Shown here: positions 1 to 5,067 of the stretch, piece after piece | Layout of the letters: every line of letters begins with the position of its first letter | How positions within the stretch are numbered: position 1 is the stretch's first letter | From: Gammaproteobacteria bacterium | GTDB taxonomy: Bacteria; Pseudomonadota; Gammaproteobacteria; UBA6429; Thiohalophilaceae | DNA: 5,273 nt | Assembly (NCBI GenBank): GCA_024639445.1 | Contig: JAHEIJ010000181.1 | Coordinates: forward strand, 1-5,273 | Direction of reading: 5' to 3' | Position numbers and translations under genes: made by a program | The notes under the pieces: model-generated | What the model was told of the DNA's origin: nothing | Databases searched by the model: none | The model's input: only the letters and a program-made list of their open reading frames with translations

Positions 1-228
1 GTCAATAAGTAAATGATGATGCCCGGTGCCGGATTTATCAATGCCGGCCGGTGCGACCCCCATACCTATCAGGCCGAACCTGACTGTCACTGGATTATTC
101 ACCACCTCGCCATGCGCCGGCGAGATAATATAAACGTATGCACCTTCGGGCGAAGGCGTACGGGCAAATACAGCACCAGTGACTAAAAATGCTAGCGTAA
201 CGATTCCGATGAATGGTTTAACTGACAT
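1..228 (-). CDS. DUF4399 family exported protein, N-terminal part (3' end outside window)
   Basis: The reading frame starts at an ATG at 226-228 and stays open to base 1, giving 76 codons with no stop, so the C-terminus is missing. Residues 1-22 look like a Sec signal peptide: a lysine near the N-terminus, a hydrophobic stretch (FIGIVTLAFLVTGAV), then a VFA|R cleavage site. The mature part begins RTPSPEGAYVYIISPAHGE and continues with VTVRFGLIGMGVAPAGIDK and TGHHHLLID (residues 68-76). This run, with its three histidines at 70-72, is characteristic of DUF4399. Family members I recall carry further histidines in the missing C-terminal half. The function is unknown; a periplasmic metal-binding role suggested by the histidines is only an inference. 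The start is secured by a near-perfect Shine-Dalgarno at 235-240. The gene lies 334 bases downstream of the phospholipase D gene, so it probably has its own promoter. Confidence 0.85.
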   Translation of the reverse strand, partial: MSVKPFIGIVTLAFLVTGAVFARTPSPEGAYVYIISPAHGEVVNNPVTVRFGLIGMGVAPAGIDKSGTGHHHLLID

Positions 229-562
229 GAACCACCTCCTGTGTGTAGCAGTGCTTAACCAATATTAGTTGAGCCGAGCGTTGAATTAAATCCTACTCTT
301 AGCTTATGTCGTGAATCACTTAACTTATTAATATTTAATAAAGGTATTGGCACATCCTTACCCAGAGTAGAAGTGCAATCTATGTGGTTAATCTGCCTGT
401 AACCTGATTAAGACTTGAATCTCCACTATATGGCGCAAGTGACTGATATATAAGGCTTTACCTGCATATCAGCAAAACAGAGGTCTGTAATAATAAGGAG
501 TTTTTAGTGTGAGGGGCAGCAAAGCAGATAGACTGGATATGTTCTCAAATCTATAGAATATA
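229..562. other. Intergenic gap between phospholipase D and DUF4399 genes, with two AT-rich dyads
   Basis: This 334-base gap has no credible open reading frame on either strand. The plus strand has an AAGGAG-like string at 496-501, but the GTG after it runs straight into a stop. Two dyads are visible. TTATTAA-TAT-TTAATAA at 325-341 is perfect. TTAATC and GATTAA at 388-393 and 406-411 are separated by 12 bases. A short ACAGA-GG-TCTGT repeat at 477-488 is followed on the minus strand by TTTT, but its stem is too small for a confident terminator. The DUF4399 promoter should lie here, though I see no good -35/-10 pair. Confidence 0.5.
235..240 (-). promoter_or_regulatory. Strong ribosome binding site of the DUF4399 gene
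   Basis: On the minus strand AGGAGG is followed by six bases (TGGTTC) and then the ATG at 228. It matches the 16S anti-Shine-Dalgarno fully with ideal spacing. It is the strongest ribosome binding site in the window and fixes the start of this truncated gene. Confidence 0.85.
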
Positions 563-2137
563 TTACAACTGACTTTCTACCACAAAGACTGAAAGAAACC
601 CGGTGGTGAAGCGTTTCCACCAACTCGTATCCGGCTCGACATCATAGCTAACCTTTTTACCGTTCTCCAGGGTGTTCCACTCCAGTTGATCATCTTTCAG
701 TTCTACCCGGTAGGCCTTGATAAGCCCCTTTTCATCAAAAGCTTTAGACATCATCTTGGCATGATCTGGACTCTCAAAAAAGACACCCATTTCCGTATTC
801 AAAGCTATCGAACGGGCATCGAGATTGAACGAACCAATAAACAAATAACGCTCGTCAAAGGTAAAACTTTTAGCATGTAAACTGGCGTGCGATGAACCGG
901 TCCATTTGTTTTTCTTTTTATTCTTCTTTTTCTGTTTCATTTCTTCCTTGCTGAAAGTGCGTTTGTATTCATACAACTCGACCCCGCCTTTCACCAGGTC
1001 TTCGCGGTAACGCATATATCCGGCATGTACGATGGACACATCATTGGCAGCCAGGGAATTGGTCAGAATACGTACGCGTATACCTTTTTTGACCAACTGA
1101 TTTAAATATGCAGTAATTTCTTTACCGGGCACAAAATAAGGTGAAACGATGATTACCTCTTTTTGGGATTTATCTATGGCCTCGCGGAGTTTTGGACCCA
1201 GATGGGTTTCCGCGCTAACTTCGTCCGCTTCCACCTTGCTCGGATCATCATAAACCAGGAACCACCTGCCCCAGGTTACATCTAATTGACCGTTTCGTTT
1301 GATAAGTTGGGCAAACTCGTTTTCTCTCAAAGCGGCTGCATAGCTGGATTGACGCGCATCTTCAAAAAACTGATCGGACTGCTGCCTGAATGCCACGATA
1401 TCACTTTGTTTAATAGGCTCTTCAAGGGGGAAGGCCGACAAGGGATACACCCACTGACTGTTCCAGTACAGGTCGAAGGCACTCGAAACTTTTTTTACCA
1501 CCGGACCAAAACCAACGACATCCAGATCACTAAACGCCACATCTTCTGCGGCATCAAAATACTCATCACCGATATTGCGTCCACCAATAATGGTCGCCTG
1601 GTTATCCGCCGTCAGTGATTTATTATGCATGCGATGATTGACCCGGCTGAGGTCAGTGACAAAATCCATGGTGCGGTTGGCAAAGGGGTTAAATAGCCGG
1701 ATTTCAATATTTGGGTGGGCATCCAGGATATGTAATGTCTGCTCCTTACCGGCTGTATCCAGATCATCCAGCAACAAACGAACTCGTACACCCCGATCCG
1801 CCGCATGCAAAAGCCGGTTATGCAATACTCTGCCTGTCAGGTCGTCATGCCAGATATAATATTGTACATCCAGTGATTTTTCTGCTTTTTCAATCAATAC
1901 AATACGGGCAGTGAATGCATCCAGACCCGTCTGCAGAACATGAAAGCCGGATTTCCCTGGGTGGCGTTTCAGGTAGGGTGCGATCCCGCGCCCCATCTTT
2001 GTGTTTTCCGTATTCTGCAGGGCATGGGATTCGGTCCGTTGTACGTCTTCAGGCAAAGAGGCACAACTGCTGGCGATGACCACTACCCCCAACAGCAAGG
2101 TGTGTCGGAAGTTACTAAAAAAACCTGGATATTTCAT
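563..2137 (-). CDS. Phospholipase D family lipoprotein, cardiolipin synthase-like (ClsC/YmdC type)
   Basis: Two complete HKD motifs show a phospholipase D-superfamily enzyme. HNKSLTAD (H171, K173, D178) is followed by IIGGRNIGDEYF, and HAKSFTFD (H421, K423, D428) by FIGSFNLDARS. The VQYYIWHDD block and the C-terminal ending VESQL also fit the ClsC-type branch. Known ClsC joins phosphatidylglycerol and phosphatidylethanolamine to make cardiolipin; that exact reaction here is an inference. With the chosen ATG at 2137 the protein has 524 residues, longer than the roughly 470 of E. coli ClsC. Residues 1-24 form a lipoprotein-like signal (KYPGFFSNFRHTLLLGVVVIASS) before Cys25. Alanine at -3 is a slightly poor lipobox, but a lipid-anchored, periplasm-facing protein is likely. 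A GTG at 2182 would add 15 residues, has no ribosome binding site and would spoil the signal peptide. A lysine-rich insert (residues 401-411) lies just before the second HKD. Confidence 0.93.
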   Translation of the reverse strand: MKYPGFFSNFRHTLLLGVVVIASSCASLPEDVQRTESHALQNTENTKMGRGIAPYLKRHPGKSGFHVLQTGLDAFTARIVLIEKAEKSLDVQYYIWHDDLTGRVLHNRLLHAADRGVRVRLLLDDLDTAGKEQTLHILDAHPNIEIRLFNPFANRTMDFVTDLSRVNHRMHNKSLTADNQATIIGGRNIGDEYFDAAEDVAFSDLDVVGFGPVVKKVSSAFDLYWNSQWVYPLSAFPLEEPIKQSDIVAFRQQSDQFFEDARQSSYAAALRENEFAQLIKRNGQLDVTWGRWFLVYDDPSKVEADEVSAETHLGPKLREAIDKSQKEVIIVSPYFVPGKEITAYLNQLVKKGIRVRILTNSLAANDVSIVHAGYMRYREDLVKGGVELYEYKRTFSKEEMKQKKKNKKKNKWTGSSHASLHAKSFTFDERYLFIGSFNLDARSIALNTEMGVFFESPDHAKMMSKAFDEKGLIKAYRVELKDDQLEWNTLENGKKVSYDVEPDTSWWKRFTTGFLSVFVVESQL

Positions 2138-2191
2138 TCCGGGTTGCGCCTTTGGTTCTAGTATTATTGTCTGGAAATTCACACACTATTT

Positions 2192-2197
2192 AGTATA
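2192..2197 (-). promoter_or_regulatory. Candidate -10 element for the phospholipase D gene
   Basis: The minus strand reads TATACT here, one mismatch from TATAAT, about 55 bases upstream of the preferred ATG at 2137. The best -35 at 17 bases is TGAAGA, a weak match. If used, transcription would begin near 2185, too close to the GTG at 2182 for normal initiation, which supports the ATG at 2137. Confidence 0.3.
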
Positions 2198-2243
2198 TAC
2201 CAATAATTTATAATTCTTCAGCGCCTTTTTCTTATATATCAGA

Positions 2244-2263
2244 CGGGACGCCGCAGCGCCCCG
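2244..2263 (-). other. GC-rich hairpin upstream of the phospholipase D gene
   Basis: On the minus strand, GCGGGGCGC-type and GCGTCCCG-type arms pair over eight bases, including one G-T wobble, around a TGCG tetraloop. The wobble pairs only in minus-strand RNA. A further T-G pair is possible at the base. No T tract follows on either side, so it is not a standard terminator. It may be a leader structure if transcription starts near the TATAAT at 2288-2293. Confidence 0.4.
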
Positions 2264-2287
2264 CACGATTTAACTAATCCCGTTGGA

Positions 2288-2293
2288 ATTATA
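2288..2293 (-). promoter_or_regulatory. Alternative -10 element (perfect TATAAT) upstream of the phospholipase D gene
   Basis: A perfect TATAAT occurs on the minus strand, but no good -35 sits at 16-18 bases; GTGACA lies at 20. If used, the leader to 2137 would be about 145 bases and would include the GC-rich hairpin at 2244-2263. Confidence 0.25.
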
Positions 2294-2400
2294 TTGTCCA
2301 AGAGTGCATGGCTTGTCACGATGCTACACACTTTACCCGTGCATTTTGCCCGCTGGACCGGCACTAGCCCGAAAGAGTCCATCTTCAGCGGAGTTAATTA

Positions 2401-2431
2401 TCCCCTTCCCCCATTAATAGGGAGAAGGGAA
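2401..2431 (-). terminator. Likely terminator hairpin after the SYLF gene
   Basis: On the minus strand, TTCCCTTCTCCC (2431-2420) pairs with GGGGGAAGGGGA (2412-2401) across 12 positions around a seven-base loop. Two of the pairs are G-T wobbles, which would be C-A mismatches on the other strand, so the structure favours minus-strand RNA. It begins 29 bases after the SYLF stop codon. The bases that follow (TAATTAAC) are AT-rich but not a run of T, so termination may be weak or the hairpin may protect the 3' end. Confidence 0.55.
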
Positions 2432-2460
2432 GGTAAGATGCAATTATTCCGGTAATTAAA

Positions 2461-3039
2461 TTATTTCTTACCCACTGGTTTAAAACTGAATTTCTGTCCG
2501 CCTATCGCGGCTTCATACATTAAACCGCCCTTGGCTCGGGTAAAAACTGCCATGCCTTTATGATAATTTGTTTTTGCTTGTGCGCCAGCGGAACCGCCCG
2601 GTGAAGCGCTAGCAGTTGCACCGCCGGTCCCTGCTTGCGCCTGGGCCCCTGCGGTAATCGCGACGGCACTGGCCTGCGCGCCAAACTCAAAATTACCACT
2701 GGTAAATTCGTTATAGGAGCGTTTGTCCTGAAAGAAAATAATCTGACTGTAGGCCTGGCCACCGAGCTGCCAGCCAATGCTCAACTGGGTCATTGAAGTG
2801 TCTCCTGACACCTTGCCACCTCGGTATACTTTACCTTTTCCGTGTGCGCCGCCAATACCAATCCCGCCTTTACCGACGGTCGGGAAGATAGCATAACCGT
2901 AGGAATCCTTGAAGTATGGCTGTACTACAGGTGAATCCCTGAAGACTTTGATGGCATTGCCGTAGTCAGCTTCCGCGTATGCCTGTGTTGAAATTAAGAC
3001 AGACAAAACAAGCGCAACACAAAATCGCAATCTGTTCAT
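2461..3039 (-). CDS. Exported SYLF domain (YSC84-type) lipid-binding protein
   Basis: The 192-residue product has a clear Sec signal peptide: NRLR, a hydrophobic core FCVALVLSVLIST, and an AYA|EA cleavage site after residue 22. There is no lipobox cysteine, so it is probably a soluble periplasmic or secreted protein. The rest matches the SYLF/YSC84 family (formerly DUF500): YFKDSYGYAIFPTVGKGGIG (residues 42-61), the glycine-rich GIGGAHGKGKVYRGG, LSIGWQLGGQAYSQIIFF (86-103), then KGGLMYEAAIGGQKFSF (170-186). SYLF domains in eukaryotes bind phosphoinositides; the bacterial role is poorly known. An Ala/Gly/Ser/Gln-rich stretch at 121-156 interrupts the domain, which I recall as normal for bacterial members. 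The start is supported by AAGGAG seven bases upstream. The gene stands alone, with about 346 bases upstream and a hairpin downstream, next to other envelope-protein genes. Confidence 0.92.
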   Translation of the reverse strand: MNRLRFCVALVLSVLISTQAYAEADYGNAIKVFRDSPVVQPYFKDSYGYAIFPTVGKGGIGIGGAHGKGKVYRGGKVSGDTSMTQLSIGWQLGGQAYSQIIFFQDKRSYNEFTSGNFEFGAQASAVAITAGAQAQAGTGGATASASPGGSAGAQAKTNYHKGMAVFTRAKGGLMYEAAIGGQKFSFKPVGKK

Positions 3040-3046
3040 TTTTATG

Positions 3047-3052
3047 CTCCTT
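3047..3052 (-). promoter_or_regulatory. Ribosome binding site of the SYLF gene
   Basis: AAGGAG on the minus strand is spaced seven bases from the ATG at 3039. It confirms the start that gives a full signal peptide. Confidence 0.8.
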
Positions 3053-3095
3053 ATTATTTAACGTCACCCAATAGATATGGTTCCGTCGGTCAAAT

Positions 3096-3115
3096 TATGG
3101 GGGTATATATGGGGG
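3096..3115. repeat. Tandem TATGGGGG direct repeat upstream of the SYLF gene
   Basis: TATGGGGG occurs at 3096-3103 and again at 3108-3115, separated by TATA, giving a 12-base period. On the minus strand this is two CCCCCATA units, 57-76 bases upstream of the SYLF start. A repeat on roughly one helical turn is what a regulator binding site can look like, but no known operator is recognised. Confidence 0.5.
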
Positions 3116-3352
3116 CCGTATTCTATCAGCCTCCTGCTCCGAACGAAGGAAACAGCTGCCAAATCCTCGGGCAAGCCTACAATTAAATAAAGACAAGCGC
3201 TAGCCAATACTCGACACTTTTGTATATTTATCAATTCTGACGAAAATTTCGGCCTATTGGAAATTACAGAGAAAAATACATTGAAAGAGCGTTCTTACAG
3301 AAATTGCGCCAGACATTGTCGACGCGATCGGAATACCAGATACTAGAAACAA

Positions 3353-3378
3353 ATTAAGAGCAAAATGTCCTTCTTAAT
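3353..3378 (-). terminator. Weak candidate terminator after the GGDEF gene
   Basis: On the minus strand, ATTAAGA and TCTTAAT form a perfect seven-base stem around a 12-base loop, starting eight bases after the GGDEF stop and followed by TTGTTTC. The position fits a terminator, but the AT-rich stem and broken T tract make it weak. Confidence 0.35.
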
Positions 3379-3385
3379 CTATTCA

Positions 3386-4360
3386 TTAATTAGCCAGGCA
3401 GACCCGGTTGCGTCCAGTACGCTTGGCCTCATACAGCGCCGCATCGGCTCGATGTAGCCAATCTTCAGGACTCTCGCCTCGCTTGATTTCGGCAACCCCT
3501 AGAGAAATCGTAACCGGTCGTTCCGAGAGCAACTCAGTGGTTTCTACGGAACTACGTAGTTGCTCTGCGAGATTTGAAGCAGCCTCGCGGGAAGCGCCCA
3601 AGGCAACCACAACAAATTCTTCACCACCCAGGCGGTACAAATCATCTGCGACCCGAACCTTTGAACTGACAATCTCGGTAACCTTAATGAGAATCTGATC
3701 GCCTTTACCATGGCCATAGTTATCATTAACATCCTTGAAGTGATCGAGATCCAGAACCAACAGTGACGCGGTAATGTTTTGGCTTTGCTGTCGCACAATA
3801 ATGTCTTCTAGACTGGCATTCAACGCTCGACGATTTCCAATTCCCGTCAGGGGATCGCGCTCGGCGAGGAAAGAAAGGTGTTGCCGGTGCTCACTCATTC
3901 GGGCGGCAAATACATAAGCAAATACGTTATTCAAAATCAGGGTCGCCAGGATAATTACCAGTTCCAGGCGCGATATTTCCTGTACCAGGGCGGGAATTAA
4001 CAGGACCATTACCAGCAGGTTAAACGCGGTTGCCTCGCGGGGTTTTACCAGGAAAAATGCTGCCACCATGGTCGGGTAAGCCCAATGTACCAACGAAGCA
4101 CCACCCACATAAATGATGATGACCAGACCGCTCAGAATAAAAATTGTAAGAACCATGCCTGGAATCCGAACTTGCCGCGTCCACCAGACAAACAGACCAA
4201 TCGAACTAATACCTAAAATAAGAAAAATATCGATACATCCCATAAGCAGCTCGCCACGGAAAAATCGAATCACAGCGAACGGGATAATTGCCAGGGCACC
4301 TGAGGCAGACAGCGTTATTGTTATAATTTCTTCGGTAGAACGTTTCATGGGTAACATCAT
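3386..4360 (-). CDS. Membrane-bound diguanylate cyclase (GGDEF domain)
   Basis: The 324-residue protein would make c-di-GMP from two GTP at the inner membrane. Residues about 12-153 contain roughly six hydrophobic segments (near 13-33, 43-60, 69-85, 89-105, 112-127, 133-153) forming an unnamed membrane sensor region. The GGDEF domain follows from about 165: DPLTGIGNRR (169-178), DLDHFKDVND (204-213), the GHGKGD loop (216-221), the active-site signature GGEEF (245-249), SLGVA (286-290), and RADAALYEAKRTGRN (304-318). GGEEF is an accepted active variant. An RxxD inhibitory site, RVAD (236-239), sits at the standard spacing, so product inhibition is expected. There is no EAL or HD-GYP domain. 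The start ATG at 4360 has only a weak AAGAG seven bases upstream; ATGs at 4357 and 4348 are alternatives. The STAS-like gene lies 97 bases upstream on the same strand. Confidence 0.93.
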   Translation of the reverse strand: MMLPMKRSTEEIITITLSASGALAIIPFAVIRFFRGELLMGCIDIFLILGISSIGLFVWWTRQVRIPGMVLTIFILSGLVIIIYVGGASLVHWAYPTMVAAFFLVKPREATAFNLLVMVLLIPALVQEISRLELVIILATLILNNVFAYVFAARMSEHRQHLSFLAERDPLTGIGNRRALNASLEDIIVRQQSQNITASLLVLDLDHFKDVNDNYGHGKGDQILIKVTEIVSSKVRVADDLYRLGGEEFVVVALGASREAASNLAEQLRSSVETTELLSERPVTISLGVAEIKRGESPEDWLHRADAALYEAKRTGRNRVCLAN

Positions 4361-4393
4361 CTCACGACTCTTGCCAAAAAAGAATCACCGGAT

Positions 4394-4411
4394 CAATAAA
4401 TAGATTTATTG
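4394..4411. repeat. Perfect inverted repeat between STAS-like and GGDEF genes
   Basis: CAATAAAT and ATTTATTG are separated by two bases, forming an 18-base dyad 34 bases upstream of the GGDEF start. No T run follows directly, although a T6 run occurs 14 bases later on the minus strand. It could be an operator for the GGDEF gene or a weak terminator of the STAS-like gene. Confidence 0.5.
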
Positions 4412-4422
4412 TCTGATCACAT

Positions 4423-4450
4423 CTTTCGGCTTGAGCGGAACTACTACTTA
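4423..4450 (-). promoter_or_regulatory. Possible sigma-28 (FliA)-like promoter for the GGDEF gene
   Basis: On the minus strand TAAG (4450-4447) is followed after 16 bases by GCCGAAAG (4430-4423). The FliA consensus is TAAA, 15 bases, GCCGATAA, so this matches 3/4 and 6/8 with a spacer one base too long. Transcription would start near 4415, giving a 55-base leader that includes the 4394-4411 dyad. This is a near match only. Confidence 0.25.
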
Positions 4451-4457
4451 ATATGTA

Positions 4458-4823
4458 CTATTCAAGATCCAACCATTTGAGTGCTTTTTCATATTCGGTA
4501 AAATACCGAAGGTTCGTTCCCCGGCTTAACGCAACCGTTTCTAATAATTTGTCATCTTCATCATCAGGTAGAATAATGCCGCAAATTTTCAAATTTGGCG
4601 GCAAATTCACTTCATCAAATGTTTGTCCAAAGTGGAAGATATCAATCGTGGATAAACACATCTCACACTGCCTCATATCAACCAGAATACATTTGAGCTT
4701 GTAGTCACTTACCAGGCGCGCAGTCTCCACGCGTACATCTTCCCGTTCTTCGACGGTTACAACGCCATGGTAAATTACTCTTACAAGTTCGAATTCTACA
4801 TCGACATGAGTTTCGTGGGGCAT
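4458..4823 (-). CDS. Small soluble STAS/SpoIIAA-like domain protein of unknown function
   Basis: The 121-residue product has no signal peptide or membrane segment. Its order of predicted elements suits a STAS/SpoIIAA-like fold: strand ELVRVIYHG (12-20), helix EEREDVRVETARLVSDY (25-41), strand CILVDMR (45-51), helix around 58-69, strand KICGIILP (79-86), helix DKLLETVALSRG (91-102), strand LRYFTE (105-110), and helix YEKALKWL (111-118). Fold assignment rests on pattern, not on a catalytic signature. Ser58 or Thr59, after the second strand, lies near the place where anti-sigma antagonists are phosphorylated, but I cannot say it is used. There is a CxxC at 53-56 (CEMC) plus Cys45 and Cys81. No Shine-Dalgarno precedes the ATG at 4823. 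The GGDEF gene follows after 97 bases, so a link to c-di-GMP signalling is a reasonable inference. Confidence 0.8.
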   Translation of the reverse strand: MPHETHVDVEFELVRVIYHGVVTVEEREDVRVETARLVSDYKLKCILVDMRQCEMCLSTIDIFHFGQTFDEVNLPPNLKICGIILPDDEDDKLLETVALSRGTNLRYFTEYEKALKWLDLE

Positions 4824-5004
4824 TTACTAATAATAGAAAAGCGTTACATTAATTGCATCACAATCTGAGCTTAATATCGTCAAATGTTGGTGTTCTTGAT
4901 CACTATTCCAAGAAGATCCATCTTATTCCTCTTCCCCCCGCTCCACTCGCAGCTCCCGCATCGTCGGGCGGATCCGGTACCACATTGTCCACATAGTGTT
5001 GAAG
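4824..5004. other. Intergenic gap with a GC-rich patch and two short dyads
   Basis: The segment from about 4926 to 4985 is markedly richer in G and C than the flanking DNA. It contains a CCCG/CGGG stem and a CGGATCCG palindrome. Nearby are a TTCTTG / CAAGAA inverted repeat with a 10-base centre (4893-4914) and an AAGAT-CC-ATCTT repeat (4913-4924). A 23-codon minus-strand frame at 4923-4994 has no ribosome binding site. I recognise no gene here. Confidence 0.45.
4830..4835 (-). promoter_or_regulatory. Candidate -10 element just before the STAS-like gene
   Basis: The minus strand reads TATTAT, one mismatch from TATAAT, with its last base six bases before the A of the ATG at 4823. If used, the message would begin at or next to the start codon, which would explain the missing ribosome binding site. 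The -35 region at 17 bases (ATGCAA) is poor. Confidence 0.3.
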
Positions 5005-5067
5005 CTAACCGGCGTGAATTCTTTGTGCGTCCTGGTTTTGCGCCTTGCTTCGTATTGTTAAAGCTAA
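4992..5067. repeat. Imperfect 17-base direct repeat, copies 59 bases apart
   Basis: The copies are CATAGTGTTGAAGCTAA at 4992-5008 and CGTATTGTTAAAGCTAA at 5051-5067, identical at 14 of 17 positions. The first copy covers the stop codon of the small membrane-protein gene and the second lies inside its coding region. It may be chance or a short local duplication. Confidence 0.4.

Larger units (their letters stand above)
3040..3385. other. Intergenic gap between GGDEF and SYLF genes
   Basis: This 346-base stretch has no supportable gene. It contains the SYLF ribosome binding site, the TATGGGGG repeat, a perfect 11-base dyad (CGAAA-A-TTTCG, 3241-3251), and a weak hairpin just after the GGDEF stop. 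A -10-like TAGAAT lies on the minus strand at about 3119-3124 without a good -35. A 29-codon plus-strand frame starting at 3097 has no ribosome binding site and no recognisable features. Confidence 0.5.

Noticed and set aside
541..562. Possible terminator just after the phospholipase D stop (ATATTCT / AGAACAT arms)
   Set aside because: The arms pair imperfectly, the stem is AT-rich and no T tract follows, so it does not meet a reasonable standard for a terminator.
1286..1618. 110-codon plus-strand frame opposite the phospholipase D gene
   Set aside because: The minus-strand frame carries both HKD motifs and family-typical sequence along its whole length; the plus-strand frame shows no domain features and is antisense shadow.
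2520..2777. 85-codon minus-strand frame inside the SYLF gene
   Set aside because: It is a low-complexity alternate frame of the SYLF gene, which has a signal peptide, ribosome binding site and conserved domain in its own frame.
3097..3186. 29-codon plus-strand frame beginning MGVYMGAVFY
   Set aside because: There is no ribosome binding site, it overlaps the TATGGGGG repeat, and it has no recognisable pattern.
4970..5022. GGATCC directly followed by GGTACC, with GAATTC nearby, suggesting a cloning-vector join
   Set aside because: The surrounding bases do not match a pUC-type polylinker, and the GAATTC lies within a frame that is continuous with a plausible membrane protein. Chance restriction sites are the simpler reading.
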